Assembly (NCBI GenBank): GCA_021852245.1
Contig: JAJZNY010000300.1
Location: 1 to 7,112 of the forward strand
Length of the DNA: 7,112 bases
Reading direction: 5' to 3'
DNA from: Planctomycetota bacterium
GTDB taxonomy: Bacteria > Planctomycetota > Phycisphaerae > WQYP01
Part shown: positions 1-6,416 of the stretch, piece by piece
Numbering within the stretch: the first letter of the stretch is position 1
Layout of the letters: each line of letters begins with the position of its first letter
Position numbers and translations under genes: made by a program
Notes under the pieces: generated by a model
The model's database searches: none
What the model was told of the DNA's origin: nothing
What the model saw: the letters and a program-made list of their open reading frames with translations, nothing else

Positions 1-955
1 GGTAAAGTTCCTGCATGGCGTTGGACTGCATCGCATTACCCAACCAGCATGACAGATCGCGATGCGTGTCGGTCCAGCCGATGTTTCGCGGCACACTGAT
101 TTCACGCAGGGGTGTGAAGGTATCGATAATCTGCGAGGGCGTCACCAGTGAACCGCCGAGCGCGAAAATATATTCCGGAAGCGCCATGAAAAAATCGAAG
201 ATTCCACTTTCCGCCGGGTGCCGCTCGCCGAGATTTTCCAGGTCCATGCCGATGAGTCCGTAATCGCCGGTAAGGCCCATGAGCCAGCGGGCGTATTTGT
301 CGGCCATCAGCGGCCATTGCGACCAGTCTTTGGCAGAGAATCGCATGGAGATATCTTCGCTCAGGCGGTAATGGCGGAGCAGCAGGCGGAGATTTTCGCG
401 CATGCCGGTGTAGACATGCGTCGGAACATTTTGATCGCCCAGTACGCCCTCCCAGCCTTCGATGATGGCCGCTTCGACCCGGCTGGAACTGAGCATCCGT
501 CCCACCTCATTGGAATAGATGAGGTTGGAATTACGAAAGACGCGCGGGCTCTGATTGAAATATTTTTTTATGATCTGGCGGTGCAGACGCACCTGCTGGC
601 GGAATTCATCCGGTGAGTAGAGAAACGCCAGACTGTGATGCGACGGTTCGCAGAGGAATTCCACCGCGCCGGTTTTGGCCAGTCCCTGCAACTGCAGAAG
701 AACATCCGGATAATAAAGTTCAAACTGCTCAATCGCCGTACCGGAAATGCCGAGCGTCAGACGGAAAGCGTCGCCATAACGGCGGGCCATGCGGTTGAAA
801 AGATCAATGGCGGGCAGATAACTGTTTCGTGCGACGCGGTGAATGAGTTGACTGTTGAGATGGGAATCAAAATATTCCGGCTCGGAATCGAAGGCGCTGT
901 AGCGCCTCAATCGAAACGGCTGATGAATCTGAAAGTAAAGACAAATCGTCACCAT
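1..955 (-). CDS. GH57 alpha-amylase-type glycoside hydrolase (N-terminal 318 codons, truncated by left window edge)
   Basis: Glycoside hydrolase family 57 enzymes cleave or transfer alpha-1,4-glucans (starch, glycogen) by a retaining mechanism. Reading the minus strand from the ATG at 955 gives an uninterrupted frame to the window edge. Family landmarks appear in order: HQP at residues 11-13 near the start (region 1), GISG at 69-72 (region 2), a block ending IIEGWEGVLG at 163-172 whose E166 is the likely nucleophile (region 3), GMDLENLGERH at 236-246 with D238 the likely acid/base (region 4), and WTDTHRDLSCWLGN at 294-307 (region 5). The N-terminus MVTICLYFQIHQP is typical of the family, which supports this ATG. 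The nearest GGAGG is 18 nt upstream, so the ribosome site is poor. It lies 75 bp downstream of the minus-strand methyltransferase and could be read through from it. The exact substrate (alpha-amylase or related) is inferred. Confidence 0.88.
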   Translation of the reverse strand, partial: MVTICLYFQIHQPFRLRRYSAFDSEPEYFDSHLNSQLIHRVARNSYLPAIDLFNRMARRYGDAFRLTLGISGTAIEQFELYYPDVLLQLQGLAKTGAVEFLCEPSHHSLAFLYSPDEFRQQVRLHRQIIKKYFNQSPRVFRNSNLIYSNEVGRMLSSSRVEAAIIEGWEGVLGDQNVPTHVYTGMRENLRLLLRHYRLSEDISMRFSAKDWSQWPLMADKYARWLMGLTGDYGLIGMDLENLGERHPAESGIFDFFMALPEYIFALGGSLVTPSQIIDTFTPLREISVPRNIGWTDTHRDLSCWLGNAMQSNAMQELY

Positions 956-1030
956 AATGTGCCCGGTCGCCAACCTCCGCCTCACCCGACAACCCCGGAG
1001 TATACCGGCAGACGCCTCCGGCGGCCAGAA

Positions 1031-1954
1031 TCAGGCATAATGGGCGTGATCCGAGCGAAGCCCCCCGCCGGGGAGCCGCGGGTCGTAGATCGGCCTTTCG
1101 ATGGGACGAGTTTGCAGTTTGCCGGCGTAAAAATCTGCGACGCGCCGCTTGGCGATGTCGATGTATTTGCGTTCAATATCGCATCCGTAGCCGTCCCGGC
1201 CATTCTTAACGGCGGCGATCACACTGCTGCCGGAGCCGACATACGGATCCAGCACCCGATCGCCCGGCGCGGTCATCGAAAGCACCAGCCTCTCAACGAG
1301 TTCAACGGGGAACTGACAGGGATGATCGGTCTTCTCCACGTGATTGGCCTTCACATTGGGAATCGCCCAGACATCGCCCGGATTTTTCCCCAGTGGATTG
1401 CACGAATATTGTCCGGCCCGCGGCCCCTTGAAATATTTTTTCCCGGGGTATTTCGGCGGCACCCGCACGGGATCGAGATTAAACAGGTACCGCTCACCGT
1501 GGGTGAACCAGAGAATCGTTTCGTAACGACCGGAGAACCGGTGCGTGCAATGCAGGCCGTGTTCAAAATGCCAGACGATCCGGTTGCGCAGAATCAGGCC
1601 GAGCTTCGTAAAGATCGGGTAAAGCACAATATCCAAGGGCACCACACCGCGATCCGGGGAGATGTGGTTACCAACCTGCCAGCAGATGGAGCCACCCGGC
1701 TTCAAAAGCCGTACGCAACGGCCGATGACGGCCTCCTGATCGGCGAGATATCGTTCAAGGCTCGATCTCTTTTCGTATTCCTTGCCGATGTTGTACGGCG
1801 GCGAGGTAACGATGAGTTGAAAGCTCGCTTCCGGAAGGCTGTCGAGAAAGGCCAAATTATCGCGACATTCCAGAACCGCCCGTCCCGGAGATTTCAGTGC
1901 GTCATCCGGCACCGGTTCGATGGCAAATAGTAAGCCTGAATTCGCTCTCGGCAT
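1031..1954 (-). CDS. Beta-class site-specific DNA methyltransferase (SPPY type)
   Basis: This 307-residue protein should transfer a methyl group from S-adenosylmethionine to the exocyclic amino group of a base in a specific DNA site. Catalytic motif IV is SPPYNIG at residues 51-57. The AdoMet-binding motif I is DPYVGSGSS at 236-244, followed by an acidic residue (D259) about 20 residues on, as expected for ribose contact. Motif IV preceding motif I makes it beta class. The region between them (about 128-210) should contain the target-recognition part. SPPY is common in N4-cytosine enzymes but is not decisive, so N4mC or N6mA are both possible. The ATG at 1954 has GAGG 9 nt upstream. No endonuclease gene adjoins it: downstream is the GH57 gene, and upstream, divergently, a second methyltransferase. 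Recognition site unknown. Confidence 0.9.
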   Translation of the reverse strand: MPRANSGLLFAIEPVPDDALKSPGRAVLECRDNLAFLDSLPEASFQLIVTSPPYNIGKEYEKRSSLERYLADQEAVIGRCVRLLKPGGSICWQVGNHISPDRGVVPLDIVLYPIFTKLGLILRNRIVWHFEHGLHCTHRFSGRYETILWFTHGERYLFNLDPVRVPPKYPGKKYFKGPRAGQYSCNPLGKNPGDVWAIPNVKANHVEKTDHPCQFPVELVERLVLSMTAPGDRVLDPYVGSGSSVIAAVKNGRDGYGCDIERKYIDIAKRRVADFYAGKLQTRPIERPIYDPRLPGGGLRSDHAHYA

Positions 1955-2086
1955 TCACCAATACCTCAACACTATGTGCGGCGGTACCCTGCCCGTTTGC
2001 ACCCCGCAGCGGAGTTCTGCCGGAAGATTGTATCCTCACCCGCAGGGGAAGGAAAAAATCACCCCAATCGCGCCGCGCACTGACCC

Positions 2087-2180
2087 GATTGTCAGACGGA
2101 CGCATCGCGCTGGCGTGCAGAAGTAGATTGCCAGTATACTCGCGGCGCGCGGTGTATAATCTGACAGACGAGATTGCCAG
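2087..2180 (+). repeat. Three direct copies of GATTGYCAG flanking the -10 box
   Basis: The nonamer GATTGTCAG occurs at 2087-2095, and GATTGCCAG at 2126-2134 and 2172-2180. Start-to-start distances are 39 and 46 bp. Two copies are upstream of the TATAAT at 2155 and one is downstream, an arrangement compatible with a repressor or autoregulatory site. No binding protein is known from this window. Chance occurrence of a partly degenerate nonamer cannot be excluded. Confidence 0.35.
2155..2160 (+). promoter_or_regulatory. Candidate -10 box (TATAAT) for the plus-strand methyltransferase
   Basis: A consensus TATAAT lies upstream of the methyltransferase gene and would place the transcript start near 2167, giving a leader of about 47 nt. 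The only -35-like hexamer is TTGCCA at 2128-2133 with a 21-bp spacer, so promoter strength may depend on an activator or a different sigma factor. Confidence 0.4.
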
Positions 2181-2213
2181 GGAGCCATCGGGCGTAGGTA
2201 AGGGGATGGGCAC

Positions 2214-3149
2214 ATGGATGTGAATCGCATTTACCAGCAGGATTGTGTCGCAGGGCTTGCGGAGATACCCGCCGGAAGTGTCGATCTGATATTCGCCGAC
2301 CCACCCTTTAACATCGGCTACCAATACGATGTTTACGAGGATAAAAAGGCGGCAGAGGATTATCTGGCGTGGACCCGTAACTGGGGCGCGGGGTTGCATC
2401 GGGCACTTAAATCCAGCGGCACCTTCTGGCTGGCGATCGGCGACGATTTTGCCGCCGAACTAAAATTAATATTTCAGCGGGAACTCGGTTTCACCTGCCG
2501 CAGTTGGGTTTTGTGGTATTACACCTTCGGTGTGCACTGCAAATCCAAATTCGCCCGCAGTCATACGCATCTTTTTCATTTCGTGAAAGACCCGAAAAAC
2601 TTTACCTTTAATGTTGCAGATATTCGCGTCCCATCCGCCCGGGCACTGGTCTATGCCGACAGGCGGGCCGATCCCGCCGGTCGTCTTCCGGATGACACCT
2701 GGATTCTCCGTCCGCAGGATATTCCCCAGGCGTTCCAGCCGGATGAGGATGTCTGGTATGTGCCGCGGGTGTGCGGCACGTTCAAGGAACGGGCCGGGTG
2801 GCACGGGTGCCAGATGCCGGAGCAGATTCTGGGGCGTATCATACGTGCATCGTCGAACCCTGGAGACCTTGTGCTTGACCCATTCGGCGGGAGTGGATCG
2901 ACATTGGTAACGGCGAAAAAACTCGGGCGGCGTTTTATTGGTTTTGAGCTTTCTGCGGATTACGCCAAGCGCATTGAAGACCGCCTGAGCAAGACGAATG
3001 TCGGCGACCCGCTGCTCGGTTCGGAAGCGCCGCTGGTATCGGCCCCATCGACAGCCAAGGGTAAAGTCCGCCGTCCTAAACCATCGCCTGCAGGCCAGGC
3101 GGATGATGCGTCCCCCGCGCCGATACTGTTTGCGAAGGCAGTATCGTAA
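2214..3149 (+). CDS. Beta-class site-specific DNA methyltransferase (DPPF type, probable N6-adenine)
   Basis: This 311-residue enzyme is predicted to methylate adenine (N6) in a specific DNA sequence using S-adenosylmethionine. Catalytic motif IV is ADPPFNIGY at residues 28-36. Motif I is DPFGGSGST at 222-230, followed by E245 in FIGFEL. Motif IV precedes motif I, so it is beta class. The middle region (about 100-200) is rich in aromatic residues and includes GVHC, related to GLHC in the divergent neighbour. Residues 264-311 form a Pro/Ala/Ser-rich tail with a basic patch (KGKVRRPKP) that looks disordered and lies outside the catalytic fold. The ATG at 2214 follows a purine-rich AAGGGGATGG about 3-12 nt upstream. 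It converges on cysS, and no cognate nuclease is adjacent. Proteins of this style are, to my recollection, common as solitary methyltransferases in Planctomycetota. The DPPF motif suggests but does not prove N6-adenine. Confidence 0.9.
   Translation: MDVNRIYQQDCVAGLAEIPAGSVDLIFADPPFNIGYQYDVYEDKKAAEDYLAWTRNWGAGLHRALKSSGTFWLAIGDDFAAELKLIFQRELGFTCRSWVLWYYTFGVHCKSKFARSHTHLFHFVKDPKNFTFNVADIRVPSARALVYADRRADPAGRLPDDTWILRPQDIPQAFQPDEDVWYVPRVCGTFKERAGWHGCQMPEQILGRIIRASSNPGDLVLDPFGGSGSTLVTAKKLGRRFIGFELSADYAKRIEDRLSKTNVGDPLLGSEAPLVSAPSTAKGKVRRPKPSPAGQADDASPAPILFAKAVS
3121..3146 (+). repeat. Perfect 8-bp inverted repeat over the methyltransferase stop codon
   Basis: CGATACTG (3121-3128) and CAGTATCG (3139-3146) form a perfect 8-bp stem with a 10-nt loop. 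The structure spans the last codons and abuts the TAA at 3147-3149. No T-run follows on either strand, so it is not a classical intrinsic terminator. It could still stabilise the 3' end or slow polymerase between the convergent genes. A second small hairpin, CTGCG-TCCA-CGCAG, lies at 3182-3195 in the same convergent gap. Confidence 0.45.
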
Positions 3150-3215
3150 ATCCCGCCGCGTATCGACGTCGAGCAGGATTGCTGCGTCCACGCAGAATAT
3201 GTCGCGAGGAGGACG

Positions 3216-4793
3216 TCACCGAGCCGGGGCGAGTCGGCGCCGCCAGGTGCTTCCCGTCTGCGAATCCTGAACCTGCGCCCCGAGACGCTGAATTTCATCA
3301 CGCAATTGATCGCTGCGGGCAAAATCCCGATTGCGCCGTGCGATCGCGCGTTCTTCCATCAGGGCGTCAATTTTTGTCACCGTATCGGTGGCCAACGGAT
3401 GAAGCGGCGCAAAAATCACATCCAGCACACCATCTACTTTTTTCAGCAATGATAAAATCGACCCCGCTCGATCGGCAGGGATGTTTTTAACTTTCCCCAC
3501 CTCCGCTGACCATGCAAAAAGCCGCCCCAACGCTCCCGCCATGTTCAAATCGTCGGCAAGCTCGATGATGAAATCCCGCAGGACATTCTGTTCCGGCTCG
3601 TGCATCGCGGGCGCAGTGGAACTAGGTGCCGCAACCGCGGAGCCCGCCGCCCGGAGAGCCCGCTCCGCCAGATCACGGAGAGATTCAACGGCTGCGGCGG
3701 CGTCATGCAGCGCGCCGAGACTGAAATTCATCGATTCGCGATAGCGGGTGGAGAGGAGCGCAAAGCGGATTGCCAGCGGGTCAAAACCCTTCCCGACAAG
3801 ATCACGGATGGTGTAGAAATTGCCTTTGGATTTGGACATTTTTTCACCATCCACCATCAGATGGCGTGTGTGCATCCAGAAGCGGGCGAAGGGGCGGCCG
3901 GTGCACCCTTCCGACTGAGCGATTTCACATTCGTGGTGAGGAAAAATATTATCTTCGCCGCCGGTATGGATATCCAGCTCCGGGCCGAGGATTTCCATCG
4001 CCATGGAACTGCATTCAATATGCCAGCCTGGATATCCTTCGCCCCAAGGACTCGGCCAGCGCATGATGTGGTGGGGATCGGGCTTCCAGAGGAAGAAATC
4101 GGCGGGATGGCGTTTGGCCGCATGTTCGGCGGTGCGTCCCCCCGCTCCGTGGCTGAGGCGGTCGACGGAATTGCCCGAGAGGCGGCCATAGGAGGGAAAA
4201 CTCCCGATGTCGTAATAGACCACGCCGTCGGCGCCAACATACGCATGACCTTTGGCAATGAGGGTTTGCGTCATTTTAATAAATTCACCGATATGCCGGG
4301 TCGGCCGCGGCATGATGCTTTCGCGATCCGTTTCGGCAGCCGCGTCGTAGCGCTTCAGTATCCCAAGCCGCATGGCACGGGCATCGATCAGAAACTCGCG
4401 TGCATAATAATCCGCCACCTGAAATGGGTCGTCAGGATTATCCACCGGAGCCCGGCCGGCCTTCTTGGACGCCTTCATTTTTTCTACCGCCACGGCCAGC
4501 TTGTCTTCCCCCCCGCCGTCGGCACGGTCGTCCTGGGTCATATGCCCCACATCGGTCATATTCATCACCTGCAGGACGCTCGCACCACAGAGTTCCAGGA
4601 AACGACACAGGACATCGGCAAATACAAAAGCGCGAAAGTTCCCGATGTGGGCAAAATCATAAACCGTCGGCCCGCAGGAATAGATGCGAAGGGTTCGACC
4701 CGCCAATATCTGATCGGGTACCAGGCCGTCCGGGGCAGTTGCGAATTCATCCATCTGATGACGGAGCGTGTTATAGAAATTGATCTGCATCAT
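3216..4793 (-). CDS. cysS: Cysteinyl-tRNA synthetase
   Basis: A class I aminoacyl-tRNA synthetase that charges tRNA-Cys with cysteine in the cytoplasm. Counting from the upstream ATG at 4802, the HIGH-type motif is HIGN at residues 52-55 and the KMSKS loop is KMSKS at 321-325. Zinc ligands match the family: C43 (CGPTVYD), C264 (WHIECSSM), H289 and E293 (PHHECE). At about 528 residues it is longer than E. coli CysRS (461). Part of the excess is an insertion after TDVGHMTQDD, with a Gly/Asp-rich GGGEDK segment and a following helix (about 90-130); a linker near 388-402 adds more. The C-terminal helical anticodon-binding region ends with a TGSTWR segment. Start choice: AAGGA at 4807-4803 directly abuts the ATG at 4802 but is 9 nt from the ATG at 4793, so 4793 is preferred, with 4802 and 4790 as alternatives. 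lpxB lies 35 bp upstream on the same strand, probably one operon. Confidence 0.96.
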   Translation of the reverse strand: MMQINFYNTLRHQMDEFATAPDGLVPDQILAGRTLRIYSCGPTVYDFAHIGNFRAFVFADVLCRFLELCGASVLQVMNMTDVGHMTQDDRADGGGEDKLAVAVEKMKASKKAGRAPVDNPDDPFQVADYYAREFLIDARAMRLGILKRYDAAAETDRESIMPRPTRHIGEFIKMTQTLIAKGHAYVGADGVVYYDIGSFPSYGRLSGNSVDRLSHGAGGRTAEHAAKRHPADFFLWKPDPHHIMRWPSPWGEGYPGWHIECSSMAMEILGPELDIHTGGEDNIFPHHECEIAQSEGCTGRPFARFWMHTRHLMVDGEKMSKSKGNFYTIRDLVGKGFDPLAIRFALLSTRYRESMNFSLGALHDAAAAVESLRDLAERALRAAGSAVAAPSSTAPAMHEPEQNVLRDFIIELADDLNMAGALGRLFAWSAEVGKVKNIPADRAGSILSLLKKVDGVLDVIFAPLHPLATDTVTKIDALMEERAIARRNRDFARSDQLRDEIQRLGAQVQDSQTGSTWRRRLAPAR

Positions 4794-4828
4794 TGAGCTC
4801 ATTCCTTGTTATTTTAATATCGTTGCCG

Positions 4829-6199
4829 TCAGCGGACGGAGGTACCGGGGGATTGATCCAGCCGTCGGCCGCCGCCGGCGTCCGCTCGAGGCATGAATTT
4901 ACGAATCTCATCCACAACGCGCTGGGATGGCGAACGGGCTTTGGCAAACGTCAGCATCGGATCGGTCAGTTCCGCAAGTTGCCGCGATATCTCCTGCCGC
5001 TGGTTGGCATGGGCCATCAAATCCAGCGTGCGGTTAACGACCGGTTCGGGCGAACCGTAAAAGGGCATGAATTCCGGCACCAGCTCGCGACCGGCAAGAA
5101 TATTCACCAATGACATATAGCGTGTCTGGATGAGAAACCGGCCGGCCAGATTCCACTTCCACCACGCGACCGCGTAGAGAATGATCATGGGCTTATGATG
5201 CCGGGCAATCTGGAGCGTGGCGGTGCCGCTGACTGTGAGCACCAGATCGGCCCAGCGGATGATTTCGTCGGCGCATCCCGTGCGGATGTCGATCTTGACC
5301 GACGCCTTGCGGGCGGCCTGGCGAATCTGCCAGAGCCGGTCAGAATCTGCGGCGGCAGCGGCAAAGACCGTACCGGCATGGCGCCCCTGGGCGACGATGA
5401 CAGTGCGGAGCATGACGGGCAGATTGGCCTCGATCTCGGAGCGCCGCGATCCGGGAAATAAGGCTATTTTCATATTTCCTTCCGGCAGATGGGGCACCAC
5501 GGGCCCAGCCGCCGGGCGGTTTTCAAATATCGGATGCCCGACATACACGGCATTGACCCCGCGATTTCGAAAATACTCCTCTTCAAATGGAAGCACGCAG
5601 CAGAGCGTGTCGACCCGAGCCCGAACCTGTTTGATACGCCAGGGTGCCCAGGCCCAGAGCTGCGGGGCCACGTAAAAGCAGACTGGTATCTTCAAATCCT
5701 GCGCCGCCCGAGCCACCCGTAGATTCACGGGCGGAGAATCAATCGGAATCACCACCGACGGGCGTTCGGCTGCGAGCGAAATGCGAATCTGCTTGAGGAG
5801 ACGCAACCAAAACCCAATCTGACTCGCTGCACCCAGCAGCATGGCGGAATGGCGCGTCGGATCCGCCATGATGCGACAGCCGGCTTTGGCCATTTTCGGC
5901 CCGCCCACACCCACAAAACGTGCCTTAGGATAGACGGCGCGCAGGGCGTCGATCAGCGCAGCTCCGAGAGCATCGCCACTGTGTTCCGCTGCACAGAGAA
6001 AAAATACAGGCCCGTCGATTCCTATCTCCTGACCATACCCCGAGAACACCAAACATCTGCCCGTAGTAGAATCTAAATGCCGTGCAGCGCCAATACTACT
6101 TTTGATCACTGGCGACTTACGCCCCATAAATACATCGCCACCCGATGTCCAACCCAATGGCCAATCAGGAAAAGCCTGCACCGATACACAAGGCGACAT
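4829..6199 (-). CDS. lpxB: Lipid-A-disaccharide synthase (start uncertain)
   Basis: A GT19-family glycosyltransferase of lipid A synthesis. It joins UDP-2,3-diacylglucosamine and lipid X to form the tetraacyl-disaccharide 1-phosphate, at the inner face of the cytoplasmic membrane. Diagnostic segments are AAEHSGDALGA at 70-80 (a variant of the usual GEASGD), a hydrophobic stretch at 119-132, IDSPPVNL at 153-160, YVAPQLWAW at 176-184, LPFEEEYF at 203-210, VGHP at 220-223, FPGSRRSEI at 248-256 (containing an arginine the family needs) and SGTATLQ at 324-330. The conserved fold only begins near residue 65, so the first ~60 residues from the ATG at 6199 are unlike the family and lie in AT-richer DNA. 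Alternative starts are ATG 6127 and GTG 6049. AGGAG occurs 6 nt before an in-frame ATC at 6019, exactly at the conserved N-terminus. It probably leads the lpxB-cysS operon. Confidence 0.93.
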   Translation of the reverse strand: MSPCVSVQAFPDWPLGWTSGGDVFMGRKSPVIKSSIGAARHLDSTTGRCLVFSGYGQEIGIDGPVFFLCAAEHSGDALGAALIDALRAVYPKARFVGVGGPKMAKAGCRIMADPTRHSAMLLGAASQIGFWLRLLKQIRISLAAERPSVVIPIDSPPVNLRVARAAQDLKIPVCFYVAPQLWAWAPWRIKQVRARVDTLCCVLPFEEEYFRNRGVNAVYVGHPIFENRPAAGPVVPHLPEGNMKIALFPGSRRSEIEANLPVMLRTVIVAQGRHAGTVFAAAAADSDRLWQIRQAARKASVKIDIRTGCADEIIRWADLVLTVSGTATLQIARHHKPMIILYAVAWWKWNLAGRFLIQTRYMSLVNILAGRELVPEFMPFYGSPEPVVNRTLDLMAHANQRQEISRQLAELTDPMLTFAKARSPSQRVVDEIRKFMPRADAGGGRRLDQSPGTSVR

Positions 6200-6256
6200 G
6201 ACATAGATATAACTAGATTTCTTACATGGTGTTACATCTGACTTTACATATCGGAA

Positions 6257-6285
6257 TTGACGCGTTTTTACGCAAATGGCAATAT
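6257..6285 (+). promoter_or_regulatory. Candidate sigma-70-type promoter for the PilZ gene
   Basis: TTGACG at 6257-6262 matches the -35 consensus in five of six positions. It is followed by exactly 17 bp and CAATAT at 6280-6285 as a weaker -10. Transcription would begin near 6292, at the TTTACGTAAA palindrome, leaving a leader of about 125 nt before the PilZ start codon. Confidence 0.4.
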
Positions 6286-6325
6286 TGGCAATTTACGTAA
6301 ACTTCCGGCGGCTCAAGGTTCGATA

Positions 6326-6390
6326 ACAGTAACTGATATGGAGGTGACCCCGCGAGGAGCCGGATGGCTGGTCCAAGGGTCAAATGCTGT
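6326..6390 (+). other. Foldable 5' leader of the PilZ gene (nested stems)
   Basis: In the presumed leader, TGACCC (6345-6350) pairs perfectly with GGGTCA (6377-6382). Inside it, AGCC (6358-6361) pairs with GGCT (6366-6369) around a GGAT loop, or GGA/GCC pair with GGC/TCC with a bulge. Outside it, ACAG (6326-6329) can pair with CTGT (6387-6390). Two short reading frames with purine-rich ribosome sites start here (ATG 6338 and ATG 6364), both out of frame with the PilZ gene. The element does not match the cyclic-di-GMP riboswitch patterns I know. A regulatory role is inference. Confidence 0.3.
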
Positions 6391-6416
6391 CTTGAAATCA
6401 TCGGAGCGCCGCTTCA

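Larger units (their letters stand above)
1955..2213. promoter_or_regulatory. Divergent control region between two DNA methyltransferase genes
   Basis: This 259-bp non-coding stretch must hold the promoters of both flanking genes. On the plus strand there is a perfect -10 hexamer TATAAT at 2155-2160, about 53 bases before the plus-strand methyltransferase. The best -35-like match, TTGCCA at 2128-2133, is 21 bp upstream, longer than the usual 17. On the minus strand a TACAAT-like -10 lies at 2032-2027, with no clear -35. GATTGYCAG occurs three times (2087-2095, 2126-2134, 2172-2180). CGCGCCGCG at 2069-2077 is an inverted copy of CGCGGCGCG at 2141-2149, and TGTCAGA (2090-2096) is inverted as TCTGACA (2160-2166). 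The repeats surround the -10, as operators would. Their function is inference. Confidence 0.5.
6200..6416. promoter_or_regulatory. Divergent intergenic region between lpxB and the PilZ gene
   Basis: This 217-bp region is AT-richer than the genes around it, at least on the lpxB side. It contains a palindrome TTTACGTAAA (6292-6301), two near-identical tandem 9-mers TGGCAATAT/TGGCAATTT (6277-6294), a plausible plus-strand promoter and a foldable leader, described separately. No convincing minus-strand promoter for lpxB was found. The TATATC just upstream of 6199 lacks a -35 partner. Confidence 0.45.

Noticed and set aside
635..1930. Long plus-strand open frame (431 codons) opposite the GH57 and minus-strand methyltransferase genes
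   Set aside because: It runs antisense across two well-supported genes and their gap. Its translation shows no family motifs, so it is a shadow of biased codon use.
1902..2399. Minus-strand frame (165 codons) across the divergent control region
   Set aside because: It overlaps the starts of both methyltransferases and has no recognisable domain. The region is better explained as regulatory DNA.
1031..3149. Complete restriction-modification or phage-defence system
   Set aside because: No nuclease, helicase or other defence effector is encoded in this window. Only methyltransferases are seen.
3600..4796. Plus-strand open frame (398 codons) opposite cysS
   Set aside because: It is entirely antisense to cysS, which has all its catalytic and zinc motifs. 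The translation is not recognisable.
6326..6390. Cyclic-di-GMP riboswitch of a known class upstream of the PilZ gene
   Set aside because: The conserved sequence blocks I remember for the known classes are not present, so only an unclassified leader is reported.
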